A DNA stretch of 64,000 nt. It comes from Lyngbya sp. PCC 8106 (lineage in GTDB: Bacteria; Cyanobacteriota; Cyanobacteriia; Cyanobacteriales; Microcoleaceae). The notes under the pieces were generated by a model, which saw only the letters and a program-made list of their open reading frames with translations, was not told where the DNA came from and made no database searches. The DNA lies in the NCBI RefSeq assembly GCF_000169095.1, contig NZ_AAVU01000004.1:1-64000 (forward strand), written 5' to 3'. Position 1 is the stretch's first letter, and the number at the start of each line of letters is the position of its first letter. The position numbers and the translations under genes were made by a program. This document shows, one piece after another, positions 45,443 to 56,200 of this stretch.

Positions 45443-47890
45443 ATGAACCGGGCGGCTAACTCCAAAACATCAGCGAGTCAGCTTTGTCAACAAGCAAACT
45501 TGTCTGTCGCTGAACAAAAATTAGAACAGGCTGTTACCTTATGTCACCAGGCTTTACAACTTCAGCCTAATTTTGCTCCCGCTTATAAAATTATGGGCGT
45601 TATTATGCAAATGCAAGATCAACTCGAAGAAGCCAAATATTGGTATAATCAAGCTTTAGAACATCAACCCAATTTTGCAGAAGTTCATGCAAACTTAGGG
45701 AGTTTATACGCAACTCAGCAACAGTGGGAACAGGCGATAAAATCTTATGAAACCGCCCTAAAATCACAACCTAATCTCGCTGGAGTTTATCGAAATTTAG
45801 CCCGCATTTGGCAAAAAAATGATCAACAAGAAAAAGCAGCGCACTGTCAATATAAAGCCTTTCAGTTAGAACCCGATAAACTTCAACTCGAAGATTATTT
45901 TAACCTGGGTAAAACCTTATTAGAACAAAATCAAATTGAACAGGTTATTTCTCTATATTCTCAAGCAATCAAGCTTTATCCAAACACGGCTAAAATTTAT
46001 TATCTATTAGGTCAAGCTTTCAGTCAAAATGAACAATGGACTGCTGCTATTTCAAACTATAAACAAGCGATTAAAATAAATCAAACTGCTAACCATTATT
46101 ATAACAGTTTAGGGGATGCGTTTAGTCAATTACAACAGTGGAATGAGGCTATTGATTGTTATTTACACAGTATTCAAATAAAGCCCGATGTTTGTTGGTC
46201 TTACTTGAAATTAGCAGATGCTTATCTAGAATGCCAACACTGGGAAAACGCTATCAAAACTTATTATCAGGGACTTGAACTTAATCCCGATAACTATTGG
46301 CCTTATATTAAAATTGGAGATGCTTACATTGAACAAGGTCATAAAAAAGAAGCGATTGCTATCTATCGTCAAGCTCAACAAATTAATCCCAATCTGTCAA
46401 CCTCTTACTATAAATTAGCAGATTTGTTACAGGAATTTTATCAAGAAGACGAAGCGATTGATCTGTACAAAAAAGCTTTAGAAATAGATCCCAATCTACC
46501 TTTCCTTTATGAAAAATTAGGAGATTTACTCCAAACCAAACAGCGATGGCAAGAATCCATAACTCTATATAAAAAAGCCGTTCAAGTCAATCCCGATCTA
46601 TACGAACTTTGTCTCAAACTCGCATTAGTATTGAAACAACAGAAAAATTGGTATGATGCGATTGACACTTTAATTAAAACCCTAGAATTACAAACAGACT
46701 GCTTTGAAGCTTATCGTGAACTTGCTAATATATTTGAAGAGCAAGGTTATCTTGAAACTGCTATTTTTTGTCGCCATCATCTTATTCTACCATCTACCGT
46801 CATTGAAACCTTTTGTCAATATTCTCCAGAACAAATTGTTAGCTTAGACTCCGCTTCTGATGTTACCACATTTGATCTCTATTCCGAAAGTCAAATTAAA
46901 TGTACACCTCCAATTACCTTAGATGACAATCTTGATGATCACTTTAAGCCTGATTACTTTCAATCCTCTGCTGCTTTCGTGAGTATTATTCCTGAAGGTA
47001 AAGCGTTGGCTGATCCGATTTTAACCAGTGCTGTTTTAAATGCAAAATCACAATTAATTTCTGAGCTTTCGAGTGGACATCCTGAATTTTTAATTTCCCA
47101 CAATCATCGTTATTCGGTTTATGAACTTGATGAAACTATCGCTTTTTTATCGGTTCGTTGGGGAAATGGAGGATATTTTCATTGGATGTTTGATGTTCTT
47201 GCTCGTCTAGATCTAGTCCAAAAAATATCTGAGATTAAAAACTTAAAAATTGATAAATTTGTCTTTAGTCACTGTCCTCATCAATATCAAATAGATAGTT
47301 TAAATATTTTGGGAGTTACTGAGGATAAAATTTTTGAAAGTTTTCATTATCCCTATCTTAAAGCCAAACAAGTAATCGTTCCTAATCTTACTGAAGAATT
47401 TGGAATTTCAGAATGGAAATGTCACTATCTCAAACAAGCCTTTCTCCATCCAAAACTTCGCCCAAAAATTCCCTGTTACAAACGAATTTATATTGATAGA
47501 AATAAAGCTGGCTACCGCAAAACAATCAATAATCAAGCCGTTGTTCAACTTTTAGAAAAATATGGCTTTCAACGAATTTACTTAGAAACATTATCCATTG
47601 TCGAACAAGCCCATTATCTCAACGCAGCTGAAGTTGTCGTAGCACCTCATGGCGCAGGATTAACGAACCTTACCTTTTGCAACCCTGGAACAAAAGTAAT
47701 TGAGATTTTTTCACCGGGATATGTCACCCCACTCTATTGGCTTCTCAGTAATATTTGTCGCTTAGAACATTACTACCTTTTTGGGGAAAGATTACCTGAT
47801 GATGATAACCCCAAAGTTAGCCCAATTACTCGTAATATTTACGTTAATCTTTCTCAATTAGAGAAACTTCTCAAAAAAGCTCAACTTTAA
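45443..47890 (+). CDS. TPR protein with C-terminal GT61 (DUF563) glycosyltransferase
   Basis: From the ATG at 45443 the product is 815 residues (a TTG at 45434 adds three). About twelve TPR units fill residues 1-440. The C-terminal domain (about 490-815) is a GT61/DUF563 glycosyltransferase. Typical segments are RWGNGGYFHWMFDVLARLDL, then RIYIDRNKAGYRKTINNQAVVQLLEKYGF and EVVVAPHGAGLTNLTFCNPGTKVIEIFSPGY, which is the nucleotide-sugar site. GT61 enzymes include xylosyl- and EOGT-type N-acetylglucosaminyl transferases. TPR plus glycosyltransferase recalls OGT, though the catalytic family differs. It closes the TPR series. Confidence 0.87.
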   Translation: MNRAANSKTSASQLCQQANLSVAEQKLEQAVTLCHQALQLQPNFAPAYKIMGVIMQMQDQLEEAKYWYNQALEHQPNFAEVHANLGSLYATQQQWEQAIKSYETALKSQPNLAGVYRNLARIWQKNDQQEKAAHCQYKAFQLEPDKLQLEDYFNLGKTLLEQNQIEQVISLYSQAIKLYPNTAKIYYLLGQAFSQNEQWTAAISNYKQAIKINQTANHYYNSLGDAFSQLQQWNEAIDCYLHSIQIKPDVCWSYLKLADAYLECQHWENAIKTYYQGLELNPDNYWPYIKIGDAYIEQGHKKEAIAIYRQAQQINPNLSTSYYKLADLLQEFYQEDEAIDLYKKALEIDPNLPFLYEKLGDLLQTKQRWQESITLYKKAVQVNPDLYELCLKLALVLKQQKNWYDAIDTLIKTLELQTDCFEAYRELANIFEEQGYLETAIFCRHHLILPSTVIETFCQYSPEQIVSLDSASDVTTFDLYSESQIKCTPPITLDDNLDDHFKPDYFQSSAAFVSIIPEGKALADPILTSAVLNAKSQLISELSSGHPEFLISHNHRYSVYELDETIAFLSVRWGNGGYFHWMFDVLARLDLVQKISEIKNLKIDKFVFSHCPHQYQIDSLNILGVTEDKIFESFHYPYLKAKQVIVPNLTEEFGISEWKCHYLKQAFLHPKLRPKIPCYKRIYIDRNKAGYRKTINNQAVVQLLEKYGFQRIYLETLSIVEQAHYLNAAEVVVAPHGAGLTNLTFCNPGTKVIEIFSPGYVTPLYWLLSNICRLEHYYLFGERLPDDDNPKVSPITRNIYVNLSQLEKLLKKAQL

Positions 47891-47894
47891 CGTC

Positions 47895-48920
47895 TCAATT
47901 TCCAGAGATTTGAGAGTCTAACTGCTGGCGTTCAATTTCTTCAACAACCCACTGAAGCAATAATCGCCATTCCGGAAGCTTACCCAATTCATCTGCATAG
48001 AATTCATCCCCTAAATTCAGTGAATATTGAGTAAAGCTTTCCATCCAATTGATCACAGTTTCTATCCCGTAAAACGGAGTATAAGACCAAGATTTTTGTA
48101 AATACTGCACCATTTCTTGAGGAAAACCTGTATAATATAAATACCAAGAACTCCAAACTAACGTGCTGTAACGCACCCAATTTTCAATCAAGCGAATTTC
48201 AACCGGAATATCTGATCGACTGAAAAATCGATCTAACACCCAATTAATCGATTTGGCTTGAGAAATTCCATCTCGCATTGTGTTGTGATCATGTTGTCGA
48301 TAACAAACCGTAGATTGACGTAACCACTCCGCCTCACAGCCTTTTAACGCCAACCGTAAGATCAAATCAACATCCTCCGCGTGAGTCAACCCCGGTTCAA
48401 AGCCCCCAACTTCTTCTAACCAACGGCGACGAAACATTAAAGTTCCCATCGTTCCCAGAGGTTTCCAGCGTAACCAAGTCTCCAAATTCAACTCAGGAAC
48501 CCTCTCCCACGGCTGAACATCCATCAACGTTTCGCCCGCTTGGTTGATGCGTCGCCAGCCACTATGAACAATTCCCAGGTTTGGGTTAGCTGCAAACACC
48601 GCCAACTGCGCCGCGAGTGTATCGGGGAGAAACAAATCATCCGCATCTAAAAACGCAATAAATTCCCCTTTTGCAAGCTGAATTCCCTGATTTCGCGCCA
48701 CAGAAACCCCTTGATTGTTTTGATAAACATAGCGAATTTGGGTTTCATAAGGCTCTAAGACTTGGCGAGTATTGTCTTGAGAACCATCATCTATCACAAT
48801 AATTTCATAGTCAGAATAAGTTTGATGAAGAATACTCTCAACAGCTTGTCCAACATAGCGATCGCAGTTGTAAACTGGAATAATAATACTAATCCGAGAT
48901 GATTTAGAAGGAATTGACAT
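47895..48920 (-). CDS. Glycosyltransferase family 2 with the helical module of the fusion protein
   Basis: The 341-residue GT-A enzyme starts ISIIIPVYNCDRYVGQAVESI. It has the DDGSQDNT loop (44-51), LDADD metal site (91-95) and the acceptor-binding HAEDVDLILRLALKG. Residues 251-325 (from YSTLVWSSWYLYYTG to the LPEWRLLLQWV stretch) match the three modules in the 1161-residue fusion at 35127-38612. It is convergent with the TPR-GT61 gene, with only four bases between. It is probably a duplicate of one half of the fusion, or its ancestor. Confidence 0.92.
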   Translation of the reverse strand: MSIPSKSSRISIIIPVYNCDRYVGQAVESILHQTYSDYEIIVIDDGSQDNTRQVLEPYETQIRYVYQNNQGVSVARNQGIQLAKGEFIAFLDADDLFLPDTLAAQLAVFAANPNLGIVHSGWRRINQAGETLMDVQPWERVPELNLETWLRWKPLGTMGTLMFRRRWLEEVGGFEPGLTHAEDVDLILRLALKGCEAEWLRQSTVCYRQHDHNTMRDGISQAKSINWVLDRFFSRSDIPVEIRLIENWVRYSTLVWSSWYLYYTGFPQEMVQYLQKSWSYTPFYGIETVINWMESFTQYSLNLGDEFYADELGKLPEWRLLLQWVVEEIERQQLDSQISGN

Positions 48921-49022
48921 CGTTAAATTCTAGTGAGAATCTGTCAAAATGTTGATGGAGAGTTAGCCGAGTTCCGCTAAAGTAGTCTTAGAGATTTTAA
49001 TTGTTCTCATTCTTACTGATTT

Positions 49023-50462
49023 ATGCCCAGCTCAAAATCCATATTCCGCAAGAAAAAGAAAAAAGTCTCCTGGTTTGAACAATTGATGGCATTACTCGCC
49101 CTAATCAATTTTATTTTAGTCTTGTTTAATCTGACTTATATCCCTCTGCGTAATTTTTATTTTCGCTACACCCCTAAACTAACCCAATTGTATGATCCGA
49201 TCAAAGGAATTGAACCCCAACGCCAAACCGAAGACTATATAAAAACCGTTGAAAAACTCCAACAGCAAGCCCTAGAATTTGGCTTAAATTCCTCTGAAGT
49301 CAATCAAACTCTCAACAGCTTACGAACTCAAAGTGTTAATTTGATTAACGAAGATCCCTTTGCTGTCGCGAATAAAAGCGGAACCTTAGAGAAAATCAAA
49401 AACGAGATGCGGGAAAAAGTTCCGGGTTCCCAAGACTCAGCCAAAGAAGCATTTCGGATTTTTTGGAGTCGAACCTATTTAACTCAACAAGGTTTTCAAG
49501 AAGAATTAGAATGGTTTGATGAAGAAATCAGTCCCCAGATGGAAGTCAATTATTATCGCCAGATTGACGACAATGGACAATTTCTTGATGAGTTTTGGCA
49601 AATAGATTTACCCTTTGTCCTCGTTTTTCTGGTTGAGTTTTTACTGCGAACCTATCTGATTGATCGCCGTTTTGCAAGTTTTACTTGGTTCGATGCCATG
49701 CTGTGGCGTTGGTATGATATCTTTCTGTTTATTCCCCAGTGGCGATGGCTGAGAATTATTCCCGTCACCATTCGTTTAGAGCAAGTTGGATGGATCGATA
49801 TTGAACGAGTTAGGATGCAAGCGATTCGCGGAGTTCTCACCAGCTTTGCTCACGAATTGACTGAAATTGTCGTGATTCAAGCGATCAACCAAACTCAAAA
49901 TAATATTGAAAGTGGAGACTTTTTAAAACAATTTTTTGAATCTCAAAACCGTCGTTACATTGATCTCAATGACATTAATGAAATCGAAGTTTTGGCAACT
50001 CGCTTAGTTCAAATTACCGTTTATAAAGCCATTCCCCAAGTTCAACCCGAAATTGAAGCGATTCTCCGCCATAGTATTCAAAGTGCAATTCAACAATCTC
50101 CCCTTTCAACCCGATTAAAACAAATTCCCGGCTTACAAGATCTTCCCACCCAAATCACAGAACGTTTAATTAATGAGTTATCAAAAATCGCCGTAGAAGG
50201 CCCCCAAAACACCTACGAAGCCGTTAAAACCGCAATGGAAGATCCAGTCGGAACTCGGTTATCAAATGAACTGGTGCGTCATTTTGGGACTGCACTTGGT
50301 CAAGAGATTCAAAAAGAACAAAGTATCCATGAAATCGAAACCTTACTGGTTGCTTTCCTAGAAGAATTTAAAATTAACTACGTTCAACGAGTTGATGAAG
50401 AAAACTTTGAACAAGTGATTAGCGAAGCCCGACAACTCCGTCAACTCACGAAAGGAAAATAG
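49023..50462 (+). CDS. Conserved membrane protein with voltage-sensor-like helices
   Basis: The 479-residue protein has a basic start, a first helix (LMALLALINFILVLFNLTYIPL, about 18-40), a roughly 150-residue polar loop, and three more hydrophobic segments: PFVLVFLVEFLLRTYLI, ASFTWFDAMLWRWYDIFLFIPQW and LRIIPVTIRL. The FLVEFLLR and WYDIFLFIPQWRWLRIIPVTIR patterns resemble S2 and S3-S4 of voltage-sensor domains. No pore signature is seen. The second half is soluble and helical, with repeated amphipathic segments (SALRHSIQSAI-like, PGLQDLPTQITERLINEL). The family is conserved in cyanobacteria with no assigned role, as far as I can tell. Confidence 0.7.
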   Translation: MPSSKSIFRKKKKKVSWFEQLMALLALINFILVLFNLTYIPLRNFYFRYTPKLTQLYDPIKGIEPQRQTEDYIKTVEKLQQQALEFGLNSSEVNQTLNSLRTQSVNLINEDPFAVANKSGTLEKIKNEMREKVPGSQDSAKEAFRIFWSRTYLTQQGFQEELEWFDEEISPQMEVNYYRQIDDNGQFLDEFWQIDLPFVLVFLVEFLLRTYLIDRRFASFTWFDAMLWRWYDIFLFIPQWRWLRIIPVTIRLEQVGWIDIERVRMQAIRGVLTSFAHELTEIVVIQAINQTQNNIESGDFLKQFFESQNRRYIDLNDINEIEVLATRLVQITVYKAIPQVQPEIEAILRHSIQSAIQQSPLSTRLKQIPGLQDLPTQITERLINELSKIAVEGPQNTYEAVKTAMEDPVGTRLSNELVRHFGTALGQEIQKEQSIHEIETLLVAFLEEFKINYVQRVDEENFEQVISEARQLRQLTKGK

Positions 50463-50571
50463 TAATCAAGACATCCCACCTGACAAAAAGAACTAATTTA
50501 AGGTAAACTTGAGGTCAGAGATCAACCCCAAACGGGATTTGTCTGTCTGACTTCTTGTGGAAAACACGGTG

Positions 50572-50595
50572 AAGTGGGTGTCGCCCACTTTTTTT
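50572..50595 (+). terminator. Hairpin with T-run upstream of rimP
   Basis: AAGTGGG (50572-50578) pairs with CCCACTT (50584-50590), and T bases run on to 50595. It could terminate transcription from the upstream membrane-protein gene or act as an attenuator in the rimP-nusA leader. A leader element before rimP is known in other bacteria, but I cannot show it is the same here. Confidence 0.65.
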
Positions 50596-50765
50596 AGTGT
50601 CAGGGTTCAGTTCAACCTGTAAGCTTGTACGAGGTGCGACAAGCCACAGTCTAGAAGCCTTCGATATCGTGTTTTCATCCGTAGGAGTCACAGATGTCTG
50701 CCTGAGAAATGGCACAAACCGTTGGTCAGTTTAAAGTCTTAAGTCTAATTTTCTGCTATCGAAGT

Positions 50766-51227
50766 ATGGCTCACCCCCTTGTCCCAAAAATCATCGATCT
50801 AGCCACCCCTGTTGCTGAAGCGCTGGGATTAGAAGTGGTGGGAGCAGTATTTTATACCAACCACAGCCCCCCTGTTTTGCGCGTCGATATCCGCAACCCT
50901 AACCAAGATACGGGTTTAGATGATTGCGAACAAATGAGTCGAGCGTTGGAAGAACAATTAGATACCATCGATTTTATTCCCGATGCTTATGTGTTAGAGA
51001 TCTCTAGCCCCGGGATTTCTCAAATACTGACTAGCGATCGCGATTTTATCTCCTTTAAAGGATTTCCCATCCTGATCAGAACCTCAGAAGCCTATAAAGG
51101 GTATAAAGAGTGGAGCGGTAAGTTAATTCGTCGCGATGAAACCGCCGTTTATCTCAATCAAAAAGGACGACAAATGGCTATTCCTCGTCCAGTCATTGCA
51201 GAAGTTCTGCTGCAAGAAGGAGAGTAA
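50766..51227 (+). CDS. rimP: Ribosome maturation factor RimP
   Basis: RimP assists assembly of the 30S ribosomal subunit. From the ATG at 50766 the product is 153 residues, beginning MAHPLVPKIIDLATPVAEALGLEVVGAVF, the normal cyanobacterial start. An upstream frame from 50709 would add nineteen residues with no family match. The conserved DCEQMSRALEEQLD and YVLEISSPGISQ segments are present, and the C-terminal SH3-like part ends in PRPVIAEVLLQEGE. It leads the rimP-nusA-ylxR-infB block, with 201 bases to nusA. Confidence 0.95.
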   Translation: MAHPLVPKIIDLATPVAEALGLEVVGAVFYTNHSPPVLRVDIRNPNQDTGLDDCEQMSRALEEQLDTIDFIPDAYVLEISSPGISQILTSDRDFISFKGFPILIRTSEAYKGYKEWSGKLIRRDETAVYLNQKGRQMAIPRPVIAEVLLQEGE

Positions 51228-51428
51228 AATCTGGAAATTTTCACATTGACGTCGGAGGAGTGGGTCGGGGTTAGCATCTACATCAACAAAGACAAAAAAC
51301 GCGATCGCCATTTGCGGGAAACTTGAGAATTGAGAATCCTTCAGTTGTGAATTCTTGACTTTTCAATCTTTTTTCGCTTCTTGATTTTGCATTAATTTTA
51401 GATTTTATTTACACAGGAGAAGCAGCCT

Positions 51429-52658
51429 ATGTCAATGGTCAGTTTGCCTGGACTCAAAGACATGATCCAGAATATTTCTCAGGAACGGAACTTACCTAAA
51501 CAAGCCGTTGAGGAAGCCTTGCGGGAAGCCTTGTTAAAAGGATACGAACGCTACCGTCGCACCGTTCAGATCAACACTCAATTTACCGAAGACTATTTCG
51601 ACAATTTTGACGTCGAACTCGATGTCGAAGAAGAAGGATTTCGTGTCCTGGCTAAAAACTTAACAATTGTTGAAGAAGTTACCAACCAAGATCATCAGAT
51701 TTCCTTGCAAGATGTCCGCGAAGTCGCACCCGAAGCTCAGTTAGGGGATACGGTAACTCTCGATGTCACCCCCGAACAAAGTGATTTTGGTCGGATGGCC
51801 GCCATCCAAACCAAACAAGTTCTAGCTCAAAAGCTGCGAGATCAGCAGCGGAAAATGATTCAAGATGAGTTCAAAGACTTAGAAAGCTCCGTATTGCAAG
51901 CGCGAGTGTTACGCTTTGAACGACAGTCAGTGATTATGTCCGTTAACAGTGGATTTGGTCATCAAGAAGTTGAGGCGGAATTACCCAAACGAGAACAACT
52001 TCCCAACGATAACTACAGAGCCAATGCTACCTTTAGAGTCTATCTCAAGCGAGTCTCTCAGGGATCACAGCGAGGGCCACAACTGATCGTTTCCAGAGCC
52101 GATGCGGGTTTGGTGGTGTATCTGTTTGCCAACGAAGTCCCCGAAATCGAAGATGAAGTCGTTCGGATCGTCGCCGTTGCTCGCGAAGCCAACCCCCCCT
52201 CGACTCATGTTGGCCCTCGAACCAAAATTGCCGTTGATACCCTCGATCGCGATGTTGATCCGGTTGGAGCCTGTATTGGTGCCAGGGGATCGCGTATTCA
52301 AGTCGTAGTCAACGAGTTGCGAGGTGAGAAAATCGACGTCATTCGTTGGTCTCCTGATCCGTCCACCTATATTGCCAATGCCTTGAGTCCGGCGCGAGTT
52401 GATGAAGTCCGTTTGGTCAATCCCGAAGAACGTCGCGCTCACATTTTAGTTCCCGAAGATCAACTCAGTTTAGCCATTGGTAAAGAAGGTCAAAACGTGC
52501 GTTTAGCTGCTCGTCTGACGGGATGGAAAATTGACATAAAAGATACGGCAAAATATGATGCAGTCGCAGAAGATCAAAAAATAGCCGAACAGTATAATTA
52601 TCAGGAGGCATTTGAAGACGAAGAGGAAGAAGACTTAGAAGCCGAAGAATTGGCTTAA
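51429..52658 (+). CDS. nusA: Transcription termination/antitermination factor NusA
   Basis: NusA binds RNA polymerase and nascent RNA, affecting pausing, termination and antitermination. The 409-residue product has the N-terminal polymerase-binding domain (LPGLKDMIQNISQERNLPKQAVEEALREALLKGYERY), an S1 domain (about 135-200) and two KH domains (GACIGARGSRIQVVVNELRGEKIDVIRW and LAIGKEGQNVRLAARLTGWKIDI). It lacks the acidic repeats of proteobacterial NusA but ends in a short acidic tail (EDEEEEDLEAEELA), as in other cyanobacteria. An AGGAGAAG ribosome-binding site precedes the ATG. Confidence 0.97.
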   Translation: MSMVSLPGLKDMIQNISQERNLPKQAVEEALREALLKGYERYRRTVQINTQFTEDYFDNFDVELDVEEEGFRVLAKNLTIVEEVTNQDHQISLQDVREVAPEAQLGDTVTLDVTPEQSDFGRMAAIQTKQVLAQKLRDQQRKMIQDEFKDLESSVLQARVLRFERQSVIMSVNSGFGHQEVEAELPKREQLPNDNYRANATFRVYLKRVSQGSQRGPQLIVSRADAGLVVYLFANEVPEIEDEVVRIVAVAREANPPSTHVGPRTKIAVDTLDRDVDPVGACIGARGSRIQVVVNELRGEKIDVIRWSPDPSTYIANALSPARVDEVRLVNPEERRAHILVPEDQLSLAIGKEGQNVRLAARLTGWKIDIKDTAKYDAVAEDQKIAEQYNYQEAFEDEEEEDLEAEELA

Positions 52659-52886
52659 ACCCCGTTTAGAGTCGGACACCAAGCTCTAGTTCATCTAGAA
52701 TTTGGGAAATGCACGGCGTTCGGAACCTCAAAAGTCAGCTTTCCTTAATAGATAGATCACGAAACACTCTATACAATAGGAAAGGGTAGTGATCGTTAAG
52801 TTTGAGTTAGACTCACACCCAGAAACCCGAGTCAATAGACTCTGATCTCCTTAAAGATCTAGAGTTGCTCCAACTAAATCAGTCCA

Positions 52887-53138
52887 ATGCAGCCTAATTA
52901 CCGTCGCTGTATCGCCTGTCGCCAAGTCGCTCCCAAAGAGACGTTTTGGCGAGTGGTTCGAGTCTACTCGTCCCATCAGGTACAATTAGATCGAGGCATG
53001 GGTCGTTCCGCCTATTTGTGTCGGAATGCTGAATGTCTCAAAATTGCTCAAAAGAAGAATCGTCTGGGGCGATCACTCAAAGCTGCTATACCTGAAGAAA
53101 TTTATCACATTCTCAAGCAGCGTCTCCCCTCACAATAG
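52887..53138 (+). CDS. ylxR: YlxR family RNA-binding protein
   Basis: The 83-residue protein has the YlxR/DUF448 signature RRCIACRQVAPKETFWRVVRV, then RGMGRSAYLCRNAECLKIAQKKNRLGRSL. YlxR proteins are nucleic-acid-binding factors encoded between nusA and infB in most bacteria. Some bind RNase P RNA or the nucleoid. It starts 228 bases after nusA and 142 before infB. No L7Ae-like gene is present between ylxR and infB, as sometimes occurs in Firmicutes. Confidence 0.93.
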   Translation: MQPNYRRCIACRQVAPKETFWRVVRVYSSHQVQLDRGMGRSAYLCRNAECLKIAQKKNRLGRSLKAAIPEEIYHILKQRLPSQ

Positions 53139-53280
53139 AAATATTCTTTGAGCAAAGTCATTCTTCACGAGTTTAGCTACTGTTGTCATCTCCGACAACA
53201 GAACACAATTGTTAATTTGGGAAGAAAAATGTCAATATAAACCAAGTAGATAACGGGTTGGTACGAAGAGGGCAAAGTGG

Positions 53281-56200
53281 ATGAACAACAACGTCAAAGT
53301 CAGAATTTACGAGTTGTCAAAAGAATTGAATTTAGACAACAAAGATATACTAGCCGTATGCGAACGGCTCAACATTGCAGTCAAAAGCCATAGTAGTACA
53401 ATTACTGAATCTGATGCTCAACGGATTGAGAAATATGTGGCAACTCACCCCGTCACCAATCATCATGATTCCCAGTCCGAACGGGGAGGCCACCAATCGA
53501 AACTTTCCGATTCTCAAGCCGAACAAAAGAAAAAACAACAAATCCTTGAAGTTCGTAAACCCAAACTTCAAGCCAACTCAAACTCACAACGATTTTCAAC
53601 TCAAGAGAGAAACTCAGCATCCGTGCCAACAGCTACTCAACCCCAACCTTCAGTTCCATCCTCCTTGTCTTCTGAGAAACCAACACTACTAGAACGGCCT
53701 GTGCTATCGAAGCCCAATTCTGCCTCTCAATCTCCTTCAGAATCCATCAGCCAACCGGAAGCTGAAGCCTCCTGGGATGACAATAATCCCCCGATCCAAC
53801 AACCCACAGAGATCTCAGTGAGCGAGCCATCGGAGCCTGACTCTGCGGAACTAGACTCACCAGAGGAAGCCCCTCAACTGGTGTCTCCCCCCGTGCGGCC
53901 TTCCGCACAGTCATCTCAGCCTGCCGTCGTCAAAAATAAGCCTGTTTTAAAATCCAATAAGCCGGCTTCCAAGTCAGCAGAGGTACAACAACAGCCAGCA
54001 GCAAAAACAACGACGACGGACAAACCGGCACCGAAACCTACCAAGAATCCGCGTCCAGGTAGTTCGGAGTCCAGATCCGCAGACTCCAAAGAAACGAAAG
54101 AAAGAGAGGTCAGAAAACCTCGCAAAGAAATTACCTCCCTCAAACCAAAGGCGACCGTTCCGGAGCTTCAGCCACCTCCTGCCCGCAGGGGTAATGACCC
54201 TGTGCCGGATACCACCGACGGTGAAGAAGGAGAGGAGGAATTAATCCCGTCTACAGACGATGTTGATCTCGAGATCAAACGACCCAAGAAAACCCTGACT
54301 GCACCCAAGAAGCAGCAGACCACTCGCCCAAGTAGCAAGCGAGCTGGCTGGGAAGAAGAAGAAGAAGACCCCAATAAAGCCGCTAAAGCCAAAGCCAAGC
54401 GCCCTCGGGTTAAACCTCTGATCGACGATGAAGATGATGACGATTTTGATGGCTCACTCAATGACTCATCAGACTCGAACCCGACTCTAACTCTGTCACT
54501 GGCTCGTCCCCCCAAACCCAGAAGTACATCTTCGCCCAAACCAGCAACCACTTCAAGCCCGTCGAGAGCCAAAAAGCCAGGCCCGAGTCGCGGCGGAAGT
54601 TCATCGTCAGACGAAAGATCGAGCAACTCTCGCCGTCAAGCAGAAGCCGTTAAACCTTTACGTCCAGAACGATTGGTGATTTCTGGCTCCATGACGGTTC
54701 AAGAACTAGCCAACGCTCTGGGATTACAGGAAACCGAGATTATTAAGCGTTTGTTCGAGCGGGGAATTGCGGTCAATATTACCGAAACCCTTGACTTCAA
54801 TATTATCGAGATGGTCTGTCAAGACTTTGAAGTCATTCTTGAAACCGAACAGCAAAAATCCGGTGCCGAAAAACCCGACAATATCTTCAACGAACACGAT
54901 CTCGAACACCTAAAACGGCGTCCTCCTGTCGTCACCATCATGGGTCACGTCGATCACGGGAAAACCACTCTACTCGACTCGATCCGAACAACCAAAGTGG
55001 CTCAAGGAGAAGCCGGAGGAATTACCCAGCATATCGGTGCTTATCATGTTGATGTCGAACATGAAGGCAAAATGCAACAGGTCGTCTTCCTCGACACTCC
55101 GGGTCACGAAGCCTTTACCGCCATGCGAGCGCGAGGAACAAGAGTTACAGATATCGCCATCCTCGTTGTTGCGGCCGATGACGGGGTTCGACCTCAAACC
55201 ATTGAGGCAATCAGCCATGCTAAAGCGGCCGGAGTCCCGATTATTGTTGCCATTAACAAAATCGATAAAGAAGCAGCACAACCCGATCGGGTGAAGCAGG
55301 AATTGATGGAACATAATCTCGTTCCCGAAGAATGGGGCGGTGAGACGATTATGGTTCCCGTGAGTGCTATCAACAAAGAAAACCTCGACCTGCTGCTCGA
55401 AATGATTATCCTGGTTTCAGAAGTCGAAGACTTAGAAGCCAACCCAGACCGAGCCGCCCGAGGAACAGTCATTGAAGCTCACCTCGACAAAGCTCGCGGT
55501 CCAATTGCCACGCTATTAGTTCAAAATGGAACATTGCGTGTCGGTGATATCGTCGTCGCGGGATCAGCCTTAGGTAAGGTTCGAGCGATGGTCGATGACC
55601 GAGGAGAAAAGGTCGATGCTGCTAGCCCTTCCTTTGCCGTGGAAATCCTCGGACTGCGAGAAGTTCCCGCTGCCGGAGATGAATTTGAGGTCTTCGAGAG
55701 CGAAAGAGAAGCCTCTGCCCTCGCGGACGTTCGCGCCCAGGCTCAACGTCAGTCTCGTCTCCTCCAAGGCCGGATCAGTCTCAGCACTCTCTCTGCTCGC
55801 GCCCAAGAAGGAGAACTCAAAGAACTCAATATCATCCTCAAAGGAGATATGCAAGGGTCTGTCGAAGCGATTGTTAACGCCCTCAAGAAGCTTCCTCAAA
55901 AAGAAGTGCAATTGCGCCTACTCTTAGCAGCACCGGGAGAAGTCACAGAAACAGACATTGATTTGGCAACCGCCAGTGATGCTGTGTTAATTGGCTTCAA
56001 CACCACCTTAGCCAATGGTGCCCGACAGGCCGCTGACCAACTCGGCGTTGATATTCGGGAGTACAACATCATTTACAACCTCCTTGATGATGTACAAGCC
56101 GCCATGGAAGGTCTCCTCGAACCGGAATTGGTTGAAGAAGCTCTGGGTCAAGCAGAAGTCCGAGCTGTCTTCCCCGTCGGACGGAGTAAAGTGGCAGGAT

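Noticed and set aside
35127..48920. CRISPR array or tandem repeats
   Set aside because: The repetitive TPR coding sequence gives many near-repeats, but there is no unit with constant repeat and variable spacers anywhere in the window.
53916..54626. Two minus-strand frames inside infB
   Set aside because: They are shadows of the low-complexity linker of IF-2, with serine/leucine/glycine-rich products and no motifs.
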